NCBI GenBank assembly: GCA_020024325.1
Contig: JAHHTY010000084.1
Location: forward strand, 1-5,616
Reading direction: 5' to 3'
Source of the DNA: Negativibacillus sp.
GTDB lineage: Bacteria; Bacillota; Clostridia; Oscillospirales; Ruminococcaceae
Length of the DNA: 5,616 nucleotides
Shown: positions 1 to 5,614 of the stretch, piece by piece
Layout: every line of letters starts with the position of its first letter
Numbering within the stretch: position 1 is the first letter of the stretch
The notes under the pieces: generated by a model
Database searches by the model: none
The model's input: only the letters and a program-made list of their open reading frames with translations
Told to the model about the DNA's origin: nothing
Made by a program: the position numbers and the translations under genes

Positions 1-314
1 TCCAGATTTTCGCCGCCGTTTCGTCTGATTGTCACCCCGTCAACTAGCTGAGAGTCTTTACCGGAAAAAGATAGACAAAGAGGACAATCTTCTCCCAATG
101 TAATTTGAAACATGAAATCAGGGGAAGGGGATTCAAAGCAAGTAAAGGAAAAAACAAGTTCCTGTTCAGTATGCCAAGAGGTCATGGTAATATAGGTAAT
201 AGATTCTAAAGGCAAAGTGTCTGATTGCTCGGAGAGAAGATGAGTAAAACGCAGAGGAGGGCACACATCGACATCAGAAAAGCAAGGAACAGAAAAAACA
301 GGAAGTGAGGTCAT
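1..314 (-). CDS. Hypothetical protein, N-terminal part only (runs off left edge)
   Basis: This is an open frame of 104 codons on the minus strand without a stop, starting at ATG 314-312 and cut by the window edge. A good Shine-Dalgarno site (AAAGGAG on the minus strand, about 324-330) lies at normal distance before the ATG, which supports a real gene and this start. The protein begins MTSLPVFSVPCFSDVDVCPP and shows no signal peptide or membrane helix. Residues about 36-60 (ESITYITMTSWHTEQELVFS followed by FTCFES) alternate in a beta-strand-like way, and several cysteines are present. The general look, a beta-rich N-terminus with a line resembling LVVKFTCYE, faintly recalls CBM9-like carbohydrate-binding domains, but this is a guess and no function should be assigned. 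A terminator separates it from queT upstream, so it probably has its own promoter. A weak -10 (TATCAT on the minus strand, about 349-354) is the best candidate. Confidence 0.6.
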   Translation of the reverse strand, partial: MTSLPVFSVPCFSDVDVCPPLRFTHLLSEQSDTLPLESITYITMTSWHTEQELVFSFTCFESPSPDFMFQITLGEDCPLCLSFSGKDSQLVDGVTIRRNGGENL

Positions 315-361
315 AGCAAGGCTCCTTTCGTGGGGATAGAAACAGTTTATGATATTAAACC

Positions 362-406
362 AAAAAACAGTACAAATAAAAGGACTCAAAGGATATTCTT
401 TGAGTC
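362..406 (-). terminator. Intrinsic terminator behind queT
   Basis: On the minus strand a perfect 9-bp stem (GACTCAAAG at 406-398 paired with CTTTGAGTC at 391-383, 6-nt loop) is followed by a U-rich run (CTTTTATTTG, then TTTTTT about 362-367). It lies 56 nt beyond the queT stop codon and before the next minus-strand gene, so it most likely ends the queT transcript. The stem is only moderately GC-rich and the first U-run is interrupted, so termination may be incomplete. Confidence 0.7.
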
Positions 407-462
407 GGCAAGTTCGGATAAATTAGTTGATAGTAAATTTATAAAATACATAAGCAAAATAT

Positions 463-1020
463 TTATGCAATTTTTTGAGGGTTTTGGTCACAGTCGGAAA
501 AAATCTTTTTAGCAATTCCGGTTTTCTCCAAAGCCTTTACCAAAGGCAGACCTAAAGCAAAGCAGGCAATTGCTTCACCCAGTGCAACCTGTCCGGCATT
601 GATTAAAAAGAGTGTAAAATCAAAGCCGTTGCTCATTACAAAGGTGAGTTCCAGTCCGATGATAATACCGTTTATCAAAACAGGCATCAATGCGGAAAGA
701 AGCGGCAAACCTTTAAAGCGAACCTCACGGAAGTGGTAGCTTAAAAAGGCGGCGAACAATGTTGCGGCAGAGCCGATGACAATGTCCAAAGGACCGAGGA
801 TGTTTGCAGAGGTAAATGCCCCGAAAGCATTTACTAAAACGCAGCCAAGGGTAAGCCCTGCAATCGGATTAGTGGAAAATACCGGCAGCAAGGTAAAAGC
901 CTCTGCAATTCGCAGCTGTACAGGACCAAACAAAAGGGTCATAAACGGTAGACTCAGCGCAAAATACAGTGCAGCCACCATTGCGGTTACAGCCATTTTC
1001 TTTACAGTGTTGTTTCTCAT
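463..1020 (-). CDS. queT: QueT family transporter, S component of a queuosine-precursor ECF transporter
   Basis: This is a 185-residue, very hydrophobic membrane protein with about five to six predicted helices and a short basic N-terminus (MRNNTVKKMA). It matches the QueT (DUF988) family of energy-coupling-factor substrate-binding subunits. Recognisable parts are PVQLRIAEAFTLLPVF at residues 33-48 (the family's R-x-x-E segment), GLTLGCVLVNAFGA at 55-68, GPLDIVIGSAATLFAA at 76-91 and PVLINGIIIGLEL at 113-125. Length is normal for the family. Family members are thought to bind preQ1/preQ0-type precursors and to work with the shared EcfA/EcfT module, which is not in this window. The ATG at 1020-1018 is preceded by AAAGGA (1035-1030). 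The gene is transcribed alone, between its own promoter and terminator, and its leader carries a probable preQ1 riboswitch, which supports the substrate assignment. The C-terminal tail after residue 170 is hydrophilic. Confidence 0.9.
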   Translation of the reverse strand: MRNNTVKKMAVTAMVAALYFALSLPFMTLLFGPVQLRIAEAFTLLPVFSTNPIAGLTLGCVLVNAFGAFTSANILGPLDIVIGSAATLFAAFLSYHFREVRFKGLPLLSALMPVLINGIIIGLELTFVMSNGFDFTLFLINAGQVALGEAIACFALGLPLVKALEKTGIAKKIFSDCDQNPQKIA

Positions 1021-1030
1021 ATTTAATTTT

Positions 1031-1072
1031 CCTTTCGTAGTGTGTTTTAAAGTCAGGAACTTGCGACTGACT
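1031..1072 (-). promoter_or_regulatory. Probable preQ1 class I riboswitch in the queT leader
   Basis: On the minus strand a 6-bp stem (AGTCAG 1072-1067 with CTGACT 1056-1051) encloses the 10-nt loop TCGCAAGTTC, followed by an A-rich tail and then the Shine-Dalgarno site (AAAGGA, 1035-1030). The well-studied Thermoanaerobacter aptamer of this class also has a 10-nt loop starting UCGCA and ending in C, with C following, before the stem closes and an A-rich tail runs into the Shine-Dalgarno site. Loop AGT (1061-1059) can pair with tail ACT (1041-1039), giving the H-type pseudoknot expected of the class. The cytosine at 1057 aligns with the C that pairs preQ1. Position before queT fits. Control is probably translational, by masking ribosome binding when preQ1 is bound. 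The tail is several nucleotides longer than in the known aptamer, which is the main doubt. Confidence 0.7.
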
Positions 1073-1090
1073 GCATAAAAAATTATGCAG
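1071..1090 (-). promoter_or_regulatory. Perfect stem-loop / dyad at the 5' end of the queT transcript
   Basis: An 8-bp perfect inverted repeat (CTGCATAA and TTATGCAG) surrounds a 4-nt loop of T on the minus strand. It begins 4 nt after the -10 box, so it overlaps the predicted transcription start and would fold at the extreme 5' end of the leader RNA, immediately before the preQ1 aptamer. Its last two bases are shared with the outermost pairs of aptamer stem P1. It could be a 5' stabilising hairpin, a competitor of P1, or a DNA operator at +1. The sequence alone does not decide. Confidence 0.5.
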
Positions 1091-1094
1091 ATTT

Positions 1095-1123
1095 ATTATA
1101 CAATACTTATAAAAGGAATGCAA
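1095..1123 (-). promoter_or_regulatory. Sigma-A-type promoter of queT
   Basis: On the minus strand TTGCAT (1123-1118) is followed after exactly 17 nt by a perfect TATAAT (1100-1095). Transcription is expected to start near 1088-1086, giving a leader of about 66-70 nt that contains the 5' hairpin and the preQ1 aptamer. Confidence 0.8.
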
Positions 1124-1193
1124 GGCTATGCTAATTGTAACGAGGGAAAGTTGGGGGTGTTTTACAGTGCATCTATTCAGTTGCAGTCAAAAA

Positions 1194-1202
1194 TGCTATA
1201 AT
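1194..1202 (+). promoter_or_regulatory. Extended -10 promoter of the MATE gene
   Basis: TGCTATAAT is an extended -10 element (TGn plus a perfect TATAAT). The best -35 at 17-nt spacing is the poor TATTCA (1174-1179), which is tolerable with an extended -10. The start would be near 1209, about 30 nt before the gene. It is divergent from the queT promoter, with about 70 bp between the two core promoters. Confidence 0.65.
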
Positions 1203-1240
1203 AAGGGATATTATTAAAATAAAATCAGGGAGATGTGATT

Positions 1241-2617
1241 ATGCAAAAATCGGATGATAAAGTTGTTTTATTTGAACAAACTCCGATTCCCAAGGCAGTT
1301 GCTCAACTGGCTGTGCCGACAGTGTTAAGTTCACTGGTTATGATATTATATAATCTGGCAGACACTTTCTGGGTAGGGGTGCTCAATGATCCGGTGCAAA
1401 ATGCTGCGGTTACACTTGCCGCTCCGGTGTTGTTGGCTTTTAATGCGGTCAACAATCTGTTTGGTGTGGGAAGTTCGAGTATGATGAGCCGAGCCTTGGG
1501 CAGAAAAGATTTTGATACAGTTTATAAAAGCTCCTCCTTTGGATTTTATTGCTGTATCATATGTGGAACCATTTTTTCATTGTTGTGTACCATCTTTATG
1601 CAGCCTTTGTTAGAGATGTTGGGAGCGGATGCCGTTACCACACAAGCAACGCAGGAATATCTTTTTTGGACAGTACAATGCGGTGCAGTTCCTGCTATTT
1701 TAAATGTGGTTATGGCATATCTTGTGCGAGCCGAAGGTTCTGCAATGCACGCAAGTATCGGAACCATGAGCGGATGTCTGCTTAATATTATATTAGACCC
1801 TGTTTTTATTCTTCCGTGGGGGTTCAATATGGGGGCAGGCGGCGGAGGTTGTGCGACCTTTATCTCCAACTGTGTTGCTTGTTTGTATTTCTTTGTTTTG
1901 CTGATGGTAAAAAAAGGAAAGACCTATGTTTGCATCGACCCGAAAAAATTTTCCTTGAGAAAAGATATTGTTATGGGAGTATGTGCAGTGGGGGTCCCTG
2001 CCTCCATTCAAAATCTGCTGAATGTTACAGGAATGACTATTTTGAATAACTTTTCTTCCTCTTATGGAGCAAATGCTGTGGCAGCTATTGGTATCTGCCA
2101 AAAGATTTCTATGGTTCCGATGTATGTTTCTCAGGGAATTTCTCAAGGTGTAATGCCTTTGGTCAGCTACAATTATTCCAGCGGAAACATTTTCCGTATG
2201 AAAAACGCTGTCAACTTTGCAAGGAAAGCTGCACTAAGTGTTATTATTTTTGTAGCAGTTTTGTTTTTCGTTTTCCCGGGATTTTGGGTATCTCTGTTTA
2301 TGAAAAATGAGGTTATCATTGAATACGGTTCCCACTTGATGCGGGGATTTTGCCTCGCATTGCCATTTTTGTCCATCGACTTTTTAGCGGTGGGAGTTTT
2401 TCAGGCAGTGGGAATGGGGCGAGAGTCACTACTGTTTGCAATTTTGCGCAAAATTGTACTGGAGATTCCGGCACTGTTTATTCTCAATGCGGCAGTTGGT
2501 TTATATGGTTTAGCCTATGCACAGTTCTGTGCCGAAGTTATTCTTGCAACCGCAGCTATTTTAGTGCTGAATCGTTTATTTAAAAGATTGGAAAATACAC
2601 AGCTTTCCGATTCTTAA
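1241..2617 (+). CDS. MATE family multidrug/cation efflux transporter
   Basis: This is a 458-residue integral membrane protein of normal MATE length with about 12 hydrophobic helices in two related halves. MATE proteins use a sodium or proton gradient to export cationic drugs, dyes or metabolites. Typical segments, numbered from the ATG at 1241, are YNLADTFWVG at 37-46, NNLFGVGSSSMMSRALGRKD at 71-90, VRAEGSAMHASIG at 162-174, LNIILDPVFI at 181-190, a glycine-rich GAGGGGCATFIS at 198-209, GVPASIQNLL at 251-260, SQGISQGVMPLVSYNYSSGN at 297-316 and GVFQAVGMGRESL at 385-397. The pattern resembles the MepA/DinF-like members common in Firmicutes, but the substrate cannot be told. A GTG at 1235 is in frame, but the Shine-Dalgarno site AGGGAG (1227-1232) sits only 2 nt from it and 8 nt from the ATG at 1241, so the ATG is preferred. 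The gene stands alone, with its own promoter and terminator. Confidence 0.93.
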   Translation: MQKSDDKVVLFEQTPIPKAVAQLAVPTVLSSLVMILYNLADTFWVGVLNDPVQNAAVTLAAPVLLAFNAVNNLFGVGSSSMMSRALGRKDFDTVYKSSSFGFYCCIICGTIFSLLCTIFMQPLLEMLGADAVTTQATQEYLFWTVQCGAVPAILNVVMAYLVRAEGSAMHASIGTMSGCLLNIILDPVFILPWGFNMGAGGGGCATFISNCVACLYFFVLLMVKKGKTYVCIDPKKFSLRKDIVMGVCAVGVPASIQNLLNVTGMTILNNFSSSYGANAVAAIGICQKISMVPMYVSQGISQGVMPLVSYNYSSGNIFRMKNAVNFARKAALSVIIFVAVLFFVFPGFWVSLFMKNEVIIEYGSHLMRGFCLALPFLSIDFLAVGVFQAVGMGRESLLFAILRKIVLEIPALFILNAAVGLYGLAYAQFCAEVILATAAILVLNRLFKRLENTQLSDS

Positions 2618-2620
2618 AAA

Positions 2621-2668
2621 AATCCCTCGTTTATGCTTATAAAAGTATGGACGGGGGATTCTTCATAA
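2621..2668 (+). terminator. Terminator hairpin of the MATE gene
   Basis: Starting 3 nt after the stop codon, 2621-2638 pairs with 2643-2660 in an 18-bp stem around a 4-nt loop. It has a few G-T wobbles and no mismatch. The base is strong (AATCCCTCGT against ACGGGGGATT). The following plus-strand tail is only moderately T-rich (CTTCAT). On the minus strand the same stem is followed by seven T, so it could also stop leftward transcription. Confidence 0.7.
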
Positions 2669-2720
2669 AATAATCTTTAAGAGAAAAACAGACAGGGACT
2701 TTTTTGGACAGGGTAAGGGC

Positions 2721-2749
2721 TTGTAAAAAAGAATATTTTCGTATAAAAT
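2721..2749 (+). promoter_or_regulatory. Candidate upstream promoter for pyrKD
   Basis: TTGTAA (2721-2726, 4 of 6 to consensus) is followed after 17 nt by TAAAAT (2744-2749, 5 of 6). The expected start is near 2757, giving a leader of about 85 nt. It lies after the MATE terminator and is one of two plausible promoters for the operon. Confidence 0.45.
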
Positions 2750-2759
2750 AAAATCAATA

Positions 2760-2788
2760 TTGACTGCGAAAACAAGCCGAAGTATCTT
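2760..2788 (+). promoter_or_regulatory. Candidate downstream promoter for pyrKD
   Basis: TTGACT (2760-2765, 5 of 6) is followed after 17 nt by TATCTT (2783-2788, 4 of 6), giving a start near 2795 and a leader of about 47 nt before the preferred pyrK start. No PyrR-type anti-antiterminator sequence or terminator hairpin is visible in the leader, so the usual PyrR attenuation is not apparent here. Confidence 0.4.
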
Positions 2789-2841
2789 ACCAAGGAACAA
2801 GGCTGTGTTATGCAAATCAACAATAGATGGGGGATTTTATC

Positions 2842-3615
2842 GTGGAATATTTACAGGGGATTTACCGTGTCGGAAAAATCCGTCCGGGATGTATGTGTGA
2901 CTTTACTATTGAATGTCCTGACATTGCCGCTATTTCCAAAGCAGGACAGTTTGTACACATTCGTGTGCCGGGTTTTACTTTGCGAAGACCGATTTCTATC
3001 TGTGAAGTGGATAAAAAGGCGGGAACACTTCGTATTTTGTTTGACATTCGCGGAGAGGGTACAAAGGTTCTGGCAAACACAAAAGAAGGGGATATGCTGG
3101 ATGTAATGGGACCTTTGGGTCACGGATTCGAGCTTCTTTCTCCCGACAAAAAGGCAGTAGTAGTGGGAGGCGGAATCGGTGTTCCGCCAATGCTGGAAAC
3201 CGCAAAGATTTACGGAGAGAATGCAACCGCAATTCTGGGATTCCGCAGCAAGGATAAAATTGTTTTGACCGATGATTTTGCAGCACAAAAAAACAATGTT
3301 ATGCTGGCAACCGACGACGGTTCGGCAGGGCACCATGGATTGGTTACCGATTTACTTAAACAGCGTTTTGAACAGGGATTGCCGGATATTGTATATGCCT
3401 GCGGACCAAAGGTTATGCTGAAGTTTGTAGCAAAGATGTGTGCAGAACACGGCGTCCGCTGCCAGGTATCGTTGGAAGAGCGTATGGCGTGCGGTGTGGG
3501 GGCTTGCCTTGGCTGTGCAACACCAATCCGCAGAGATGATGGTTCGATAACTTATCTGCACGTTTGCAAAGACGGACCGGTGTTTGAAGCAGAAAGGGTG
3601 GTATTCGATGACTAA
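2842..3615 (+). CDS. pyrK: Dihydroorotate dehydrogenase B electron-transfer subunit (FAD, 2Fe-2S)
   Basis: PyrK takes electrons from PyrD and passes them through a 2Fe-2S cluster and FAD to NAD, in the cytoplasmic PyrD2-PyrK2 complex of de novo pyrimidine synthesis. With the GTG start it has 257 residues, the usual size. It shows an N-terminal flavin-binding barrel with RRPISIC (48-54), a NAD-binding domain with GGGIGVPPM (109-117) and YACGP (185-189), and a C-terminal 2Fe-2S motif with cysteines 217, 222, 225 and 242 (C-x4-C-x2-C-x16-C within EERMACGVGACLGC and HVCKDGP). All ligands are present. Start choice: an in-frame ATG at 2827 lacks a ribosome binding site, while GTG 2842 has a purine run GGGGGA (2829-2834) at proper distance, so GTG is preferred; if ATG were used, the protein would gain five residues. 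The stop overlaps pyrD by 8 nt, suggesting translational coupling and equal subunit amounts. Confidence 0.95.
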   Translation: MEYLQGIYRVGKIRPGCMCDFTIECPDIAAISKAGQFVHIRVPGFTLRRPISICEVDKKAGTLRILFDIRGEGTKVLANTKEGDMLDVMGPLGHGFELLSPDKKAVVVGGGIGVPPMLETAKIYGENATAILGFRSKDKIVLTDDFAAQKNNVMLATDDGSAGHHGLVTDLLKQRFEQGLPDIVYACGPKVMLKFVAKMCAEHGVRCQVSLEERMACGVGACLGCATPIRRDDGSITYLHVCKDGPVFEAERVVFDD

Positions 3616-4519
3616 TTTAAAAGTAAATATTGCAGGAGTGGAATTTAAAAACCCTGTTATTACAGCTTCCGGTTGCTTTGGCTTTGGCAGAGAGTACGAA
3701 ACGATGTATCCACTCAGCCGATTGGGCGGTATTTCCTTAAAAGGAATGACCTTTAATGAAAAGCTGGGCAATCCTCCTCCGAGAATTGCCGAAACACCAA
3801 GTGGTATGCTAAACTCGGTTGGCTTGCAAAACCCGGGTGTAGAACATTTCTTAAAACATGATATGCCATACCTTGCCACACAGGACACCGTAAAGATTGC
3901 AAATATTGCAGGAAGCTGCATTGAGGATTACTGCGCACTGGCAGAGCGTCTTTCCGAAAGTGATATTGATATGTTTGAGCTGAACATCTCCTGTCCAAAC
4001 GTAAAACAAGGCGGTGCTGCATTTGGAACCAGCTGCGAAAGTGCGGAGAAGGTTGTAAAAGAAGTTCGCAAATATGCAAAAAAACCAATGATTGTAAAGC
4101 TTTCTCCAAATGTTACCGATATTGCCTCGATTGCACAGGCAGTAGAGGCACAGGGAGCAGATGCAGTTTCCTTAATCAATACTTTGCTTGGCATGAGAAT
4201 TGATATCAATACCCGTCGCCCGATTTTACACAATAATGTGGGTGGACTTTCCGGCCCGGCAGTATTTCCGGTAGCGGTTCGCATGGTTTGGCAGGTAGCA
4301 AACCGTGTTAAAATTCCTGTAATCGGTATGGGCGGAATTGAAAAATGGCAGGATGCAATCGAGATGATGATGGCGGGTGCAAGTGCCATTCAGATTGGTG
4401 CTGCTATGTTCTATAATCCAAAAGCACCGGTTGAAGTGATTGATGGTATGGAACAGTGGCTCAAAGATAACGGTATTTCTGACATAAATGAGATTGTTGG
4501 AACTGTAAAACCTTGGTAA
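3608..4519 (+). CDS. pyrD: Dihydroorotate dehydrogenase, class 1B catalytic subunit
   Basis: PyrD oxidises dihydroorotate to orotate with FMN, the fourth step of UMP synthesis. At 303 residues it has normal class 1B length and the TIM-barrel hallmarks: ITASGCFGFG (18-27), LKGMT with lysine 45, NSVGLQNPG (69-77), ELNISCPNVKQGG (124-136) with the catalytic cysteine 129 that separates class 1 from the serine-using class 2, VKLSPN (163-168), NNVGGLSGPAVFP (209-221), and the FMN phosphate-binding GMGGI (240-244) and IQIGAAMFYNP (261-271). The adjacent PyrK confirms class 1B. The frame is open back to ATG 3584, but ATG 3608 gives the conserved MTNLKVNIAGVEFKNP start and has the GAAAGGGTGG ribosome binding region just before it. 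It overlaps the pyrK end by 8 nt. No pyrF or pyrE follows directly, although these often neighbour pyrKD in Clostridia. Confidence 0.96.
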   Translation: MTNLKVNIAGVEFKNPVITASGCFGFGREYETMYPLSRLGGISLKGMTFNEKLGNPPPRIAETPSGMLNSVGLQNPGVEHFLKHDMPYLATQDTVKIANIAGSCIEDYCALAERLSESDIDMFELNISCPNVKQGGAAFGTSCESAEKVVKEVRKYAKKPMIVKLSPNVTDIASIAQAVEAQGADAVSLINTLLGMRIDINTRRPILHNNVGGLSGPAVFPVAVRMVWQVANRVKIPVIGMGGIEKWQDAIEMMMAGASAIQIGAAMFYNPKAPVEVIDGMEQWLKDNGISDINEIVGTVKPW

Positions 4520-4540
4520 AGGTATAGTTGTATCCTTTTG
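4518..4540 (+). other. Weak hairpin after pyrD
   Basis: Beginning at the pyrD stop codon, AAAGG (4518-4522), a bulged T, and ATA (4524-4526) can pair with TAT CCTTT (4531-4538) around a GTTG loop, followed by TTG. The stem is short and its T-tail is only a few bases long. It could be a leaky terminator or an RNA-processing structure between pyrD and the phosphatase gene, or may have no role. Confidence 0.25.
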
Positions 4541-4593
4541 TAAGAAGAAGGCAGTGGTGAGAGGAGAGAATCCGTGTTAGAAAGGATGAAAGC

Positions 4594-5292
4594 ATGACAA
4601 TTTTATATCTTATCAGACACGGAGAAACCGGAGGCAATTTTGAAGGAAGGTTTCAAGGTGTTATAGATAATCCGCTAAACCTTTCCGGCATTCGGCAAGC
4701 ACAGATGTTGGGTATGGCATTTAGTTCATCTAAAATTGATGTATTGTACACAAGTCCTTTAACCCGTGCAAGACAGACAGCGGAAAATATTGCATCAATG
4801 CACGGGATGGAGAAATTGACTCCGATTAAAGAACCGGGGTTAATTGAGCTGAATGGGGGACTTTTGGAGGGTAGACGCTTTAGTCGACTTGCAATAGAAT
4901 ATCCCGAAGTAATTGAAGCTATGCACAGCCATCCAGCAACGCTGGAGTGTCCAGGGGGAGAATCAATGCGAGATGTTTCCGATCGCATTGTAAAGACCAT
5001 CAATCGTTTGGCAGAAAAAAATAGAGGAAAGGTGATTCTGGCAGTCAGCCACGGAATTGCCATATCCGCCTATATCCATGCAGTGAGCGGTAAACCTTTT
5101 GAGGATATGCCAAACTGCATGGTAGCAAATGCATCTGTCAGCAAGTTTATTTTCAATGACGATATGACCGTTCGCATGGAATATGCAGATGATTGCCGTC
5201 ATATGGAACAGGGAACCTATCTGACAACCAGAGGATTTGAACAAGAAGAATGTCCTAATCCGGACCCATATGCAATAGAAAATACCATCTAG
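4594..5292 (+). CDS. Histidine phosphatase family protein (phosphoglycerate-mutase-like)
   Basis: This is a 232-residue cytoplasmic protein of the histidine phosphatase superfamily (branch 1). The N-terminal LIRHGET (6-12) carries the histidine 9 that becomes phosphorylated, with arginine 8. SPLTRARQTAE (54-64) supplies arginine 58, ELNGGLLEG (85-93) holds the probable acid residue, and AVSHGIAI (150-157) carries the second catalytic histidine 153. Close relatives are annotated as cofactor-dependent phosphoglycerate mutase, CobC (alpha-ribazole phosphatase) or broad-specificity phosphatase. Sequence alone does not choose, and no cobalamin genes are nearby. The C-terminal 25-30 residues, after about 205, extend past the core and contain an acidic proline-containing tail. 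ATG 4594 has AAAGGA (4581-4586) at a good distance. It lies 74 nt after pyrD with no clear promoter between, so co-transcription with pyrKD is plausible. Confidence 0.88.
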   Translation: MTILYLIRHGETGGNFEGRFQGVIDNPLNLSGIRQAQMLGMAFSSSKIDVLYTSPLTRARQTAENIASMHGMEKLTPIKEPGLIELNGGLLEGRRFSRLAIEYPEVIEAMHSHPATLECPGGESMRDVSDRIVKTINRLAEKNRGKVILAVSHGIAISAYIHAVSGKPFEDMPNCMVANASVSKFIFNDDMTVRMEYADDCRHMEQGTYLTTRGFEQEECPNPDPYAIENTI

Positions 5293-5334
5293 GGCAGCGG
5301 TGAGTCAGAACAGTAAAGAATAAAATATCATTTT

Positions 5335-5386
5335 GGCAGGCATTTTATGTAATTTTCGGATTGCATAGGATGCCTGCCGTTTTATT
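5335..5386 (+). terminator. Strong intrinsic terminator after the phosphatase gene
   Basis: A perfect 9-bp GC-rich stem (GGCAGGCAT 5335-5343 with ATGCCTGCC 5370-5378) continues, after a 3-by-3 internal loop, into a second 7-bp stem (ATGTAAT 5347-5353 with ATTGCAT 5360-5366, one wobble) capped by a 6-nt loop. GTTTTATTAT follows directly. It lies 42 nt past the stop codon and most likely ends the pyrK-pyrD-phosphatase transcript. Confidence 0.85.
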
Positions 5387-5550
5387 ATCAAAATGGAGTT
5401 TAAAAAGGAGTAAAGATGCTTTTGTATTTTACTTTATAAGAGATAATATATCTTTAAAATGCAAAAAAACATATTATCTGCAAAGAAACCTAAAAATTTT
5501 ATTAAGTGTAATAACCCTAAAAATCCGCATAAAAAAGGGAAAAAAGGAGA
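5387..5550. other. AT-rich intergenic stretch without a convincing gene
   Basis: There is no recognisable coding sequence between the two terminators. An open frame spans the area but begins inside the first terminator stem, runs through the second, is dominated by Lys, Phe and Leu, and is not credible. Visible items are a 7-codon mini-frame with a strong Shine-Dalgarno site (AAGGAG 5405-5410, ATG 5416, stop 5437-5439) and an inverted repeat AGATAATAT (5441-5449) / ATATTATCT (5471-5479). From 5531 to 5563 the plus strand is all purine, running into the second terminator. Confidence 0.5.
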
Positions 5551-5551
5551 A

Positions 5552-5578
5552 GAGAGGAAAGAATTTCCTCTCTTTTTT
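5552..5578 (+). terminator. Second intrinsic terminator
   Basis: GAGAGGAAA (5552-5560) pairs perfectly with TTTCCTCTC (5564-5572) around a GAA loop. The stem can grow by two A-T pairs and is followed by six T (5573-5578). This is a textbook form, but no gene is visible just upstream, so it may be a back-up terminator, end a small unannotated RNA, or insulate the promoter at the edge. Confidence 0.75.
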
Positions 5579-5604
5579 CAAAAAAATCGATTTTTTTGAA
5601 AAAA
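5573..5604. repeat. 32-bp perfect A/T palindrome upstream of a -35 box
   Basis: The sequence is its own reverse complement over 32 bp, centred on ATCGAT, with flanking runs of seven A and seven T and outer runs of T and A. Its left end is the T-tract of the preceding terminator, and its right end is 4 bp from TTGACA. It may act as an A-tract UP element, a bent-DNA site or an operator. Confidence 0.7.
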
Positions 5605-5608
5605 AGTG

Positions 5609-5614
5609 TTGACA
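5609..5614 (+). promoter_or_regulatory. Consensus -35 box of a promoter continuing past the right edge
   Basis: GTGTTGACAAA contains a perfect TTGACA, preceded by A-runs that resemble an UP element. The -10 should lie about 17 nt further, outside the window. This arrangement is common before strongly expressed units, including stable RNA operons, in Clostridia, but what it drives cannot be seen. Confidence 0.5.

Noticed and set aside
330..512. 60-codon plus-strand open frame
   Set aside because: It runs through the queT terminator and the antisense end of queT, has no ribosome binding site, and is a shadow frame.
1235..1240. GTG at 1235 as the start of the MATE gene
   Set aside because: The Shine-Dalgarno site is only 2 nt away, too close; the ATG at 1241 has proper spacing.
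2771..2812. Possible pairing of AGCC (2774-2777) with GGCT in the pyrK leader as an attenuator
   Set aside because: Only about four pairs with a long loop and no T-tract, so too weak to claim as regulatory structure.
2810..3106. 98-codon frame starting ahead of pyrK
   Set aside because: It overlaps pyrK in another frame, has no ribosome binding site, and its product resembles no family.
5361..5612. 83-codon plus-strand open frame rich in Lys and Phe
   Set aside because: It starts inside the stem of the strong terminator, passes through a second terminator and the palindrome, and its composition only reflects A/T runs.
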